Below are positions 38,183 to 46,791 of a stretch of DNA of 64,000 nt, piece after piece. The notes beneath the pieces were generated by a model. The model did no database searches. It was not told the DNA's origin and saw only the letters and a program-made list of their open reading frames with translations. The stretch lies in assembly GCF_900115495.1 (NCBI RefSeq), contig NZ_FOWR01000012.1, positions 62,001 through 126,000 of the forward strand, given 5' to 3'. Source of the stretch: Enterovibrio norvegicus DSM 15893. GTDB taxonomy: Bacteria; Pseudomonadota; Gammaproteobacteria; Enterobacterales; Vibrionaceae. The first letter of the stretch is position 1; each line of letters opens with the position of its first letter. The position numbers and the translations under genes were made by a program.

Positions 38183-38764
38183 GTGAATACATCCCCACAA
38201 GGTGGCCTATTTCATCGCCTTCTTTTCACTCTTCGCAACAAAGTGAAAGTTCAAAGCGGCAACGTCATTAATCTTGCTTCATCAACACGTATCCGACAGT
38301 GCCATATTTCAATAAAAGGCACAGGCAACACGCTGACGATTGAAGACGGTGCAAACCTAAAAGGTGTGCATATCGAGGTCAATGGCAATAACTGCTCCCT
38401 TACTATCGGCAAATACTCAGTGATTGGAGAAGGTTGTTACCTCTCTGCGCGTGAAAACGGAACAACACTTTCTATCGGTGAAAACTGTATGTTCTCGCGT
38501 AACGTTAAAGTGATGACAAGCGATGGGCATGACATTCTCTGCGCTAACAAACGTATCAACCCAGCAAAGAGCATAGTGATAGGCAAACGCGTGTGGTTGG
38601 CTGATGGCACCACTGTCCTCAAGGGCAGCAATATTGGTGAGCATTCAATTGTCGGCATCAATACGGTGGTAACTCATGATGTTCCCGCAAATAGCATCGC
38701 TGCAGGTAACCCTGCGAAAATCATTAAATCCGACATTTGTTGGGATGAAAAGTTAACCTACTAA
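38183..38764 (+). CDS. Hexapeptide-repeat O-acetyltransferase (WbbJ-like)
   Basis: The 193-residue protein is a left-handed beta-helix acyltransferase. Repeating hexapeptides run from about residue 60, and MTSDGHDI carries the likely catalytic His (about 113-120). The C-terminal VWLADGTTVLKGSNIGEHS and PANSIAAGNPAKII are standard for sugar O-acetyltransferases. I chose the GTG at 38183, with AAGAGG nine bases upstream; an in-frame ATG at 38150 lies inside lpxM. It is immediately followed by waaF (2-bp gap), so acetylation of an LPS core sugar is a fair inference; the exact acceptor is unknown. Confidence 0.8.
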   Translation: MNTSPQGGLFHRLLFTLRNKVKVQSGNVINLASSTRIRQCHISIKGTGNTLTIEDGANLKGVHIEVNGNNCSLTIGKYSVIGEGCYLSARENGTTLSIGENCMFSRNVKVMTSDGHDILCANKRINPAKSIVIGKRVWLADGTTVLKGSNIGEHSIVGINTVVTHDVPANSIAAGNPAKIIKSDICWDEKLTY

Positions 38765-38766
38765 CC

Positions 38767-39816
38767 ATGAAAATACTCGTAATTGGCCCTTCTTGGGTAG
38801 GCGACATGGTCATGTCCCAAAGTCTTTATAAGCGCTTAAAATACCATCATCCCGACGCATTAATTGATGTGCTCGCTCCTGCGTGGTGTAAACCCATCCT
38901 CGAGCGTATGCCAGAGGTTCGACGTGCTATTGAAATGCCAGTCGGGCATGGCCAGTTTAGCCTTTCAGAACGTTGGGACTTAGGTAAGTCCTTGCGAGAA
39001 GAACAATATGACCACGCCTACGTTCTGCCAAACTCCGCCAAATCAGCACTGATCCCGCTGTTTGCCAAAGTGCCTTATCGCACTGGCTGGAAGGGGGAGA
39101 TGCGTTACGGCTTGTTGAATGATCTGCGCCCAGACCGCAGAGTCTTCCAATTTATGGTAGAACGTTATGTTGCACTTGCCCACAACAAAGACACTATGTT
39201 GTCTGAAGCGATGATTGATGACATTCCTCATCCATCGCTAAATGTCGATGAAACCAACCAACTCTCTTGCCTAAAACGCTTTAATATTTCAAAAAACTTA
39301 CCGATTGTTGGCTTGTGTCCCGGCGCAGAGTTTGGTCCAGCAAAACGCTGGCCTGAGCAACACTACGCTTACGTGGCAAAGCAGTTGATCACGGAAGGTA
39401 ATCAGGTTTGTCTTTTTGGTGGCCCTAAAGATAAATCAGTGACTGAAGGTATTGTTAACGCTCTTTCTGAACAGCAAAGAGCGATGTGTTTCAACTTGGC
39501 AGGAGAAACGTCTTTGGTCGATGCGGTAGATCTGCTTGCGGCTTGTCACACGGTGTTCTCCAACGACTCAGGACTGATGCATGTCGCAGCTGCCGTTAAC
39601 GCAAATATTGTTGCGATTTATGGCTCAAGCTCTCCTAAATATACGCCACCACTTTCAACTAAAGTGCGGATCGTTAACACCGACATAAATTGTCGTCCTT
39701 GTTTTAAACGAGAATGTCCTCTCGGACACTTAGACTGCTTGAACAAGTTATCACCGCAGCAAGTCCTTAGCTCCTATTACGACTTAACTTCGACGCTTTC
39801 AGTGGAAAAACAATGA
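38767..39816 (+). CDS. waaF: LPS heptosyltransferase II
   Basis: WaaF adds the second L,D-heptose of the inner core from ADP-heptose. The 349-residue GT9 enzyme starts MKILVIGPSWVGDMVMSQSL, the WaaF signature. It has GLCPGAEFGPAKRWPEQHYA (about 180-199) and the donor-binding FSNDSGLMHVAAAV (about 261-274), and ends with a CxxCFKRECPLGHLDC-type cysteine patch typical of WaaF. It overlaps the next glycosyltransferase by four bases (ATGA), so the genes form one operon. Confidence 0.95.
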   Translation: MKILVIGPSWVGDMVMSQSLYKRLKYHHPDALIDVLAPAWCKPILERMPEVRRAIEMPVGHGQFSLSERWDLGKSLREEQYDHAYVLPNSAKSALIPLFAKVPYRTGWKGEMRYGLLNDLRPDRRVFQFMVERYVALAHNKDTMLSEAMIDDIPHPSLNVDETNQLSCLKRFNISKNLPIVGLCPGAEFGPAKRWPEQHYAYVAKQLITEGNQVCLFGGPKDKSVTEGIVNALSEQQRAMCFNLAGETSLVDAVDLLAACHTVFSNDSGLMHVAAAVNANIVAIYGSSSPKYTPPLSTKVRIVNTDINCRPCFKRECPLGHLDCLNKLSPQQVLSSYYDLTSTLSVEKQ

Positions 39817-40865
39817 AATTTAATCAGCCTAAGATTTCATCAAAATACGCATGTTTTGAAAAAGGTGCCTACGCATCCAAATCCGCAAAGCATTACCTAA
39901 ATAACGATTTTGACCCAACAAAAGTCAAGAAAATTGCGGTTATCCGACATGCGGCCTTAGGTGATCAAGTCATCACTCGACCGTTTTTGATCGAAGCGCG
40001 CAAGTTTTTCCCCAATGCGGAAATTACGTTAGTCGCTCTTTCTACTTATCAATACGGAATGCCTTCCGATCTTACAGATCGCACGGTGGTACTTCATGGT
40101 AGAGATCGAAAAGGGGAAGTGTCATTCAGCGATAAGATGAATAACTTTCGTGAAGTTGGCGATCAGGACATCATTTTTGATTTAGCGGGCACCAATCGCT
40201 CTTACTGGGTAAACCTTCTTAACAAAGCTAAATTGAAAATCGGATTCCCTTATAAGTCTTGGCTGAAAGGCACGCTGTACAATGCAGCAGTATTTCGGTC
40301 TGATCTCCAACCAGAAATCGAAACGATGCTAGATATGCTGCGCTTGCTGGGGCACATTCCGGCACAACGCCTCGACTTTGGCTATCCAGATCACGAGGAA
40401 CTTGTCTGTTCAGAAAATCCTTACTTCGTGTACTTTAATGGCGCATCGCAACCAAGAAAGGTATTAAAGAACGACCAAGTTATTGCGTTAATGGAATTGG
40501 CAGTGAAAACCTTTCCTGAGGTTAAACATGTTTTCCTTGAAGGCGTGAATGAGTCTGAAAAGGGTGACTTTTTGTCACACCTAACGTCCTACGATAACTT
40601 TGCTATTCAACCCTGCATGCCTTTAAAAGAATTACTCACGTTCTGCGCAAAAGCCCAGTTGGTCGTAGCACCAGATACTGGCGTAAGAAACGTGGCAATT
40701 TCAACCCACACACCCACCGTTGGTATTTTCTATGCCACGGTTCCATTCCGATATACACCAAGATATGAGCCTATTCACCATATCGTCATGAATGCGTCCT
40801 GCGCCATTCCTACCAATGAGCAAATAGTTCATACTATTTCAAACGCATATACCACAGAAAAATAA
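39813..40865 (+). CDS. GT9-family glycosyltransferase (heptosyltransferase-like)
   Basis: The 350-residue protein has the GT9 N-terminal loop IAVIRHAALGDQVITRPFL (about 42-60) and the C-terminal donor site APDTGVRNVAISTHTPTVGI (about 289-308), where the usual DSGxxH is changed to DTGVRN. Loss of the His may alter donor use. It overlaps waaF by four bases and so is translated with it. The class is clear, but the sugar and linkage are not; it could add a further heptose or another sugar to the core. Confidence 0.82.
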   Translation: MKFNQPKISSKYACFEKGAYASKSAKHYLNNDFDPTKVKKIAVIRHAALGDQVITRPFLIEARKFFPNAEITLVALSTYQYGMPSDLTDRTVVLHGRDRKGEVSFSDKMNNFREVGDQDIIFDLAGTNRSYWVNLLNKAKLKIGFPYKSWLKGTLYNAAVFRSDLQPEIETMLDMLRLLGHIPAQRLDFGYPDHEELVCSENPYFVYFNGASQPRKVLKNDQVIALMELAVKTFPEVKHVFLEGVNESEKGDFLSHLTSYDNFAIQPCMPLKELLTFCAKAQLVVAPDTGVRNVAISTHTPTVGIFYATVPFRYTPRYEPIHHIVMNASCAIPTNEQIVHTISNAYTTEK

Positions 40866-40947
40866 TGTGATGAACAAAAGTGAGGCCGTTTGGCATTACT
40901 TTCACTTAGCGCTATTTCTGTAGTGAGTTAACTTACGGATAAATCGA

Positions 40948-41832
40948 ATGATTTTAACACTTCTTACTTTTGGTGACCGATTAGAAAATCACTATCAGGC
41001 TTCTTTTGCCATTCTCACTTATTTGAAAAGTGACCTCATTTCTAAGGTTTGTGTTGTTACCGATCGCCCAAAATATTACGAGTATTTTGGTGATCGTGTT
41101 GACGTCATCGACATTGATCAAAACATCATGAACGAATGGCGTGGAAAGGATGATTTCTTTTGGCGCATCAAAATGAAAGCCATCGAAGCTGCTACGTTAC
41201 ATAACCCAGAACAAGACATCCTTTATGTTGACTCAGACACCTTCTATGTTCGGGATATGGAAATTATCTCTAAAGGCTTAAGTCAAGGTAAGTCCTTCAT
41301 GCATGAAAATGAAGGAAAGATTAGTGAGATGAGAAGCAAAACACCACGAAACATGTGGAAGTCTCTTCAAGGTAAATCCTTTTCCGGTGTGCTTATCAAC
41401 GAAGATACCGAGATGTGGAATGCAGGTGTTATCGCACTTCATCGTGATCATGCTAAGCAAACAATTTCACTCGCCATCGATATCTGTGATGAGATCTGCA
41501 AAACAGATTGCCCTAGACGATTGGTTGAGCAATTTGCATTTTCAATTGCTCTAAAACATACCTCAACCTTAACAGCCGCAGAAAATCAAATTGGCCACTA
41601 TTGGGGTAATAAGCCTCATTGGAACGCAAAAATTGTCGATTTCTTTATGTTTTCCTTACTTTCAGGATCTTGTGTTGAAGCTGACATTGATAGAATTAAA
41701 ACAATAGACCTAGAATCTTCACCTACGGTCTATAAAGAAAAAAGTACCAAAGGAAAAGTACAAAACATGCTTGATAAAGTGTTCCCACCTAAAGATGTTC
41801 AGTATTTTAAGGGCAGAAAAACAACAATATAG
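40948..41832 (+). CDS. Putative glycosyltransferase with DxD motif, family unclear
   Basis: The 294-residue protein starts MILTLLTFGDRLENHYQ and has the stretch ILYVDSDTFYVRDMEII (about 91-107). The DSD resembles the metal- and nucleotide-sugar-binding DxD of GT-A enzymes such as GT8. MWNAGVIALHRDH (about 157) looks like the following conserved region of such enzymes. No membrane helix is seen. I do not recognise a named family member. The DNA here is visibly AT-richer than the housekeeping flanks, and an 82-bp gap separates it from the GT9 gene, suggesting an acquired core-modification gene. Confidence 0.65.
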   Translation: MILTLLTFGDRLENHYQASFAILTYLKSDLISKVCVVTDRPKYYEYFGDRVDVIDIDQNIMNEWRGKDDFFWRIKMKAIEAATLHNPEQDILYVDSDTFYVRDMEIISKGLSQGKSFMHENEGKISEMRSKTPRNMWKSLQGKSFSGVLINEDTEMWNAGVIALHRDHAKQTISLAIDICDEICKTDCPRRLVEQFAFSIALKHTSTLTAAENQIGHYWGNKPHWNAKIVDFFMFSLLSGSCVEADIDRIKTIDLESSPTVYKEKSTKGKVQNMLDKVFPPKDVQYFKGRKTTI

Positions 41833-41887
41833 GTAACACTAAAAGGTGTGCTAATGGACCAAGCCACTTCAGTATCGTATAAGGTAA

Positions 41888-42844
41888 ATGATGACACTAC
41901 CGACAATCTCTATCGTCTGTCCCTGCCACAATGAGCAGGAAGTCCTTCATGCTTTTACAGATAAAATCGTGGGTATTTTGTCTGAAAGCACATTTACCTA
42001 CGAAATCCTTTTCGTGAATGACGGCAGCACTGACGACACGCTTGCCGTCATTCGCGATTTAGCATCAAACAATTCAAATATTCGCCTCATCAACCTTTCG
42101 CGCAATTTTGGTAAAGAAGCGGCGCTCACTGCTGGGTTAGACCTTGCTCAGGGTGAAGTTATTATTCCCATAGATGCCGACTTACAAGATCCACCTGAAC
42201 TCATTCATGATTTTCTTCTTGAATGGCAGAAAGGCTACGACGTAGTTGTTGCTAAGCGTGTAGACAGAAGCAGCGACACACTGGCAAAAAAAATCACAGC
42301 AAATCTCTTCTATCGATTCCACAACACCATTGCTGACGTCGAAATCCCTGACAATGTCGGCGACTTTCGCTTGATCACACGCCGTGTTGTCTCCGCTATC
42401 CAGTTACTGCCAGAAAATCAGCGATTCATGAAAGGAATATTTTCTTGGGTCGGGTTTAAAACGTCGGTTGTTGAGTATTCACGTCAACCACGCGCTGCGG
42501 GAGAAAGCAGCTTCAATGGGTGGCGTCTTTGGAATTTTGCCTTAGAAGGTATCACCAGCTTCAGCACCGCGCCGCTAAGAGTATGGCTATATCTTGGTTT
42601 TTTTGTTTCCGCAATATCGTTTCTCTTTGGCGCATCCATAATATTAAAAACCATGCTTTTTGGTGTTGATATACCAGGTTACGCATCGCTACTCATCATT
42701 GTTCTTTTTTTTGGTGGTATTCAATTGATAGGGTTAGGGGTCATGGGGGAATACATCGGAAGGCTATACATGGAATCAAAACGGCGCCCTGTTTACATCA
42801 TCGAAGAAGACTCTGCTGATACAAAAAATGACGCAGGTGATTGA
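41888..42844 (+). CDS. GtrB-like GT2 glycosyltransferase (polyprenyl-phosphate sugar synthase)
   Basis: The 318-residue protein has a GT2 domain (SIVCPCHNEQEVLHAF at about 8-23; NDGSTDDT at about 46-53; IDADLQDPPELI with the catalytic DAD/QD at about 96-107) and two C-terminal membrane helices (about 232-255 and 267-292). This is the layout of GtrB, YfdH and ArnC, which load glucose or another sugar onto undecaprenyl phosphate. A second ATG three bases on (41891) is better spaced from AAGG. The gtrA-like gene overlaps its stop (TGATG). It is the first gene of a three-gene cassette. Confidence 0.85.
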   Translation: MMTLPTISIVCPCHNEQEVLHAFTDKIVGILSESTFTYEILFVNDGSTDDTLAVIRDLASNNSNIRLINLSRNFGKEAALTAGLDLAQGEVIIPIDADLQDPPELIHDFLLEWQKGYDVVVAKRVDRSSDTLAKKITANLFYRFHNTIADVEIPDNVGDFRLITRRVVSAIQLLPENQRFMKGIFSWVGFKTSVVEYSRQPRAAGESSFNGWRLWNFALEGITSFSTAPLRVWLYLGFFVSAISFLFGASIILKTMLFGVDIPGYASLLIIVLFFGGIQLIGLGVMGEYIGRLYMESKRRPVYIIEEDSADTKNDAGD

Positions 42845-43245
42845 TGAAAGCCTTCATGCGTAAGATGCTAGAAAAGCGAATCGTCAGATTTGGGATAACA
42901 GGAGCACTCGCATCATTCACCCATATTGTCATCGCTTTCACATGGCTTTACTTCCTAGATTCAAGCGTCTTTATCGCCAACATGTTTGGTTTTTCCTGCG
43001 CTTTTGGTTTGTCTTATCTCTTGCAATCACACTTCGTGTTTCAGAGAAAATTGTCTATCGAAAATGCCAAACGATTCTTTGTAGTGCAATTTAGCGCACT
43101 CATGGTGTCACAACTTTTTAGTTCGCTCTTCCAAGAAGGCAATCACTATGCTCGCGTGCTGATCGTGGTCTTCATGATTCCTTTGGTCACATATCTTATT
43201 CATCGATGTTGGACCTACAAAGGCAGCAAAAACAAACAGCAGTAG
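42844..43245 (+). CDS. GtrA-like putative flippase
   Basis: The 133-residue protein has four membrane helices and the GtrA/DPMS3 pattern: RFGITGALASFTHIVIAF (about 15-32), NMFGFSCAFGLSYLLQSHFVF (middle helix, about 47-67) and a final helix ending YLIHRCWTYK. GtrA proteins are thought to flip a lipid-linked sugar to the periplasmic side. Its ATG overlaps the GtrB stop by one base (TGATG), so expression is coupled. A membrane glycosyltransferase gene follows 15 bp downstream. Confidence 0.83.
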   Translation: MKAFMRKMLEKRIVRFGITGALASFTHIVIAFTWLYFLDSSVFIANMFGFSCAFGLSYLLQSHFVFQRKLSIENAKRFFVVQFSALMVSQLFSSLFQEGNHYARVLIVVFMIPLVTYLIHRCWTYKGSKNKQQ

Positions 43246-43260
43246 TGCAAAGGAAATACC

Positions 43261-44556
43261 ATGCATCTAATTGAGAAGCATGCTGTAGCAATCCGATGGC
43301 TAACAATCGGGCTCGGACTGTGTTTTGCGGTGATGTACGCCAATCAGCAAATACTGACTGGCGATCAAACGCAAATGCTCGAAAAAGGCTACCTTGGCGC
43401 CTATCACCAGACGTGGGCAGCATTTGGTAATGCTGCAAGTGCAGTTGGAAATGTGCCTGGCTCGTTGTCCGCTTTCGTGATTGGTGGCCCGCTTCTCATC
43501 TGGGATTCACCTTGGTCCCCCATGCTGTTTCTCATCCTTTTAAGACTCTGTTCTTTTTTACTTCTCGACGCTGTCATACAGAAAATATTTAGCCCGCCAG
43601 TTCGAATGCTCTTTGCCATTATCTATTGGCTGAACCCTTGGCTTTTGTACGATAGCCTGCTCTACAACCCTTCCTATCTCTGCTTCTTCGCAGCCTTACA
43701 CTTGTGGTCAGCGTTTAAGCTGAGAGAGCATGCCTCGTTCATCTATAGCTTCCTGCACATTCTCGCTATCGGCGGCGCGATGCAGTTTCACTACTCGTGG
43801 CCCATTCTTGCTGTTATTTCTTGCTACTTGTTATATCGAAGAATGGCGCGTCCTTCTTGGTCTGGCGTTGCTGTGGCTAGCGTTGTCATTCTTGCTTCGC
43901 TCATTCCTTACTGTCTGGAATACATAAACAATGACAGCCTCAGCAGAGAAAGCGATCGCTACTTCGGTTATGGTGCCGTACATGTATACCCCGTACTTAA
44001 AGCGATATTCTATTGGCTAAGGTATGGCTCTACGCTTTTTTCCAACCGCTTAATTACTGACGTCAGTTTTGACTGGATAACGTCCATCAGTTGGTTAAAA
44101 ATGATTTTCCAGTACTGTTGGCAAGCCTTGCTATTCATCATAGGGATGATCACTGTTGTTCTCTCCGTGAATGTGAATATGAGGGCATGGAAAACCATAA
44201 AGCCCGCGATCAAGCGAGGCTCACCCATCGCTGATAATAAACAATGGATGCTACTTTATGCTGGCGCAGCAGTATTGGCGATCGTGATAAACGCCATGCT
44301 CTCACCGATTACTTTTTCTTATTGGCATTTAATTCTCACGTTTCCCTTTGCGTTGTTTCCACTGCTCGTCGCGGCTGAAGCGTGGCAAGAAGAATTACCG
44401 AACCGTTTCATCAAAGGAATGGGGGTTATTACTGTTTTCTTCATTGCGGTCAATCTCGTCGCTGCACACGACAGTGATAAATATTCCTACAAGGTTGATT
44501 ACGTTGAGCAAGTCACCCATTACCTTAACGAGAAAGGGTTGCAACGTGAGCAATAA
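43261..44556 (+). CDS. Polytopic membrane protein, likely GtrC-type GT-C glycosyltransferase
   Basis: The 431-residue protein has about ten membrane helices spread from residue 12 to about 405. An acidic first loop (TGDQTQMLEKGY, about 33-44) suits the catalytic loop of GT-C enzymes. The proteins that follow GtrA and GtrB in seroconversion cassettes vary greatly in sequence but share this build and transfer the flipped sugar onto LPS in the periplasm. I cannot match it to a named family; the assignment rests mostly on context and topology. waaA starts 74 bp later. Confidence 0.65.
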   Translation: MHLIEKHAVAIRWLTIGLGLCFAVMYANQQILTGDQTQMLEKGYLGAYHQTWAAFGNAASAVGNVPGSLSAFVIGGPLLIWDSPWSPMLFLILLRLCSFLLLDAVIQKIFSPPVRMLFAIIYWLNPWLLYDSLLYNPSYLCFFAALHLWSAFKLREHASFIYSFLHILAIGGAMQFHYSWPILAVISCYLLYRRMARPSWSGVAVASVVILASLIPYCLEYINNDSLSRESDRYFGYGAVHVYPVLKAIFYWLRYGSTLFSNRLITDVSFDWITSISWLKMIFQYCWQALLFIIGMITVVLSVNVNMRAWKTIKPAIKRGSPIADNKQWMLLYAGAAVLAIVINAMLSPITFSYWHLILTFPFALFPLLVAAEAWQEELPNRFIKGMGVITVFFIAVNLVAAHDSDKYSYKVDYVEQVTHYLNEKGLQREQ

Positions 44557-44630
44557 GTCTCGAGGAAATGGACTCAATTTAGAGCCCTTTGTTGTAAACT
44601 GCCTCAAGGTTTTCCAAACAAGGTTTTCGT

Positions 44631-45899
44631 GTGCGCCTTCTCTATACGCTTTTACTTTTCATCGCAGCCCCTTTTCTTCTTCTGGGTCTTTATCGCGCCA
44701 AAGATGGAAAACCAAAGGTCGGCAAACGTTGGGTTGAACACTTTGGTCGCACGCCGCGCCTGACATCCAACACCCAACCAATTTGGGTTCACGCCGTATC
44801 CGTCGGTGAAGTGATTGCCGCAAAACCGATTATTCTGGCGCTTCGTAAGGCACACCCGAACGCTTCAATACTCGTCACCACCACAACGGCAACAGGGGCT
44901 GCGATTGCGAGCAAGCTTGGCGATGGCGTGGAACACAGGTACATGCCGATCGACTTTTCCTTTGCCGTGAATGGCTTTTTGAAGCGAATCAATCCTCAAG
45001 CCATGTTGATCATGGAAACTGAGCTTTGGCCAAATACCTTAACTGCGGTAAAAAAAGCAGGCATCCCGATCGTCGTCATGAATGCACGCTTATCGGAAAA
45101 GTCGATGCGCGGCTATCAGCGTGTGCAGCCGCTATTCGATCTGCTTTCAAAGAATATCGACCACATTCTTTGCCAATTTCAGGACGATGCCGATCGTTTC
45201 ATTCAACTTGGCGTGAACTCGCAGAACGTTTCTGTATCTGGCTCTGTGAAGTTTGATTTACCCGAATTTGATGAAACGAGCGATCCCGTTATCTCGCTTA
45301 AGCAAGCGATCAAACAACGCCCAGTGTGGGTAGCTGCAAGTACCCACCCTGGCGAAGACGAGATTTTACTCGACGCTCATCAAGCGCTATTGGCTGAACA
45401 GCCCGATGCATTAATGGTGCTGGTGCCACGCCACCCTGAACGTTTCGGCGATGTCGCTGCGCTCATTGAGCAAAAAGAGTTCTCACTGTCACGTCGTGGA
45501 CAATCGCAACCGATTGATGACAATACGCAGGTGTATTTAGGCGACACCATGGGTGAGATGATGACCTTACTTGCTGCATCCAAAGTGACGTTTATGGCGG
45601 GAAGTTTGATGGGTGAGAAGCTCGGTGGGCATAACCTGCTAGAGCCCGCCTCCCTTGGGAAGCCTCAAATCACAGGCCCAAGCTACTTTAATTTTCAGGT
45701 CATTGGCGATCAGTTGATTGAGGCGGGCGCTTGTGAGGTGCAAGAAGCGCCCTCAGACATTGCCAATGCGCTATTGGGTTTCATGAACAACCCAGAGAAA
45801 TGCCAACAAGCAGGAGAAGCCGCGCTGAATGTGGTGGAGAGAAACCGTGGCGCAGTCGCTAAAACACTTGAAGCAATAGCACCTTGGATTGATGACTAA
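44631..45899 (+). CDS. waaA: 3-deoxy-D-manno-octulosonic acid transferase WaaA
   Basis: WaaA (KdtA) transfers Kdo from CMP-Kdo to lipid IVA at the inner membrane. The 422-residue protein has an N-terminal anchor (about 3-20), the catalytic Glu60 in VHAVSVGE, ILVTTTTATGA, METELWPNTL (about 127), and MAGSLMGEKLGGHNLLEPA (about 318-336). It starts with GTG. KdkA is encoded next to it, which fits a core with a single phosphorylated Kdo, as in Haemophilus and Vibrio; WaaA is then probably monofunctional, an inference from the pairing. Confidence 0.96.
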   Translation: MRLLYTLLLFIAAPFLLLGLYRAKDGKPKVGKRWVEHFGRTPRLTSNTQPIWVHAVSVGEVIAAKPIILALRKAHPNASILVTTTTATGAAIASKLGDGVEHRYMPIDFSFAVNGFLKRINPQAMLIMETELWPNTLTAVKKAGIPIVVMNARLSEKSMRGYQRVQPLFDLLSKNIDHILCQFQDDADRFIQLGVNSQNVSVSGSVKFDLPEFDETSDPVISLKQAIKQRPVWVAASTHPGEDEILLDAHQALLAEQPDALMVLVPRHPERFGDVAALIEQKEFSLSRRGQSQPIDDNTQVYLGDTMGEMMTLLAASKVTFMAGSLMGEKLGGHNLLEPASLGKPQITGPSYFNFQVIGDQLIEAGACEVQEAPSDIANALLGFMNNPEKCQQAGEAALNVVERNRGAVAKTLEAIAPWIDD

Positions 45900-45935
45900 G
45901 CGGCGTCACTTGCTGGTTAAGGGGTAACCTTGCGT

Positions 45936-46661
45936 TTATGTGCCTTGCTCTTGATGACCTTGTTCTTGATAGCCAAGCAACAAAGCATCCCAGTCTGATT
46001 CCTGCCACTGGATGTGTCGCTTATTCAGCTCTTTTCGAAATGAACGAAGCAAGCGACTGAGATTAGAGGCTTTCCAGCTCTCTCCCGCCTTTTTCCCACA
46101 TTTATCGAAATCGATTAGCCAACACGTGCCTGTGGTATCAAGCAAAATATTGTGGATATTTAAATCTGTGTGGCACACCCCAGCATCATGCAGTTTTCTC
46201 ACCATGACGCCAATCCGGTGGTAATGGGAAGCGTCGAGCGGAGCTTCCATCAAGATATCGACCAAATCTTTGGCATCATCGATTTTTTCCACCAGCAAAT
46301 CCGCTTGGTAGGTCAGCCCATCTCGAATCGCACGCGCTGCGATAGGACGCGGTACTGATATGCCCTTTTCACGCAGATAGGTGAGTAACTGAAACTCTTG
46401 TGCCGAGCGGGTGTTTCCCCACCCCGTGAACGCATAACTGTCACGAACCAATTTCCCGAACAAACCACCGCGGCGATAGTGACGAAGCGCAGCAGGCAAC
46501 ACCTCAGTTTGCACAAACCATGTCGTGCCACGCCCCGTTGCAGAGCCAATGATCGCGTCTTTCTGCTGCCAGAATTCAACATCAAAACATTGCGTAGGAT
46601 CTTCACGTAACAATGACGCGTCAAACCAAATACGGGTGTTGTTGTCGACTAACTGATCCAC
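45936..46661 (-). CDS. kdkA: 3-deoxy-D-manno-octulosonic acid kinase KdkA
   Basis: KdkA phosphorylates the inner-core Kdo using ATP. The 241-residue protein has a lipopolysaccharide-kinase fold: RGGLFGKLVRDSY (about 64-76), the catalytic loop HTDLNIHNILLD (about 164-175) and the metal-binding LIDFDKCGKK (about 182-191). The C-terminus carries a small duplication (QEQGHQEQGT) from a 15-bp direct DNA repeat. It lies convergent to waaA and divergent from the heptosyltransferase gene. Confidence 0.92.
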   Translation of the reverse strand: MDQLVDNNTRIWFDASLLREDPTQCFDVEFWQQKDAIIGSATGRGTTWFVQTEVLPAALRHYRRGGLFGKLVRDSYAFTGWGNTRSAQEFQLLTYLREKGISVPRPIAARAIRDGLTYQADLLVEKIDDAKDLVDILMEAPLDASHYHRIGVMVRKLHDAGVCHTDLNIHNILLDTTGTCWLIDFDKCGKKAGESWKASNLSRLLRSFRKELNKRHIQWQESDWDALLLGYQEQGHQEQGT

Positions 46662-46791
46662 GCAAGCTCCTTCAAATATGTCTTATCTTCTCAGTATCTC
46701 AAGCATTACTGACAGATACGATGCAGTTGCATTTTACATTGCTGATCGGCAACTGCATAATTTCAACCATCAAAACCCTATAAGCATTCTC

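Noticed and set aside
45936-45990. Short direct repeat at the 3' end of kdkA as a phase-variation tract
   Set aside because: Only two copies of about 15 bp near the C-terminus; too few for slipped-strand switching, and a multiple of three, so the frame is not affected.
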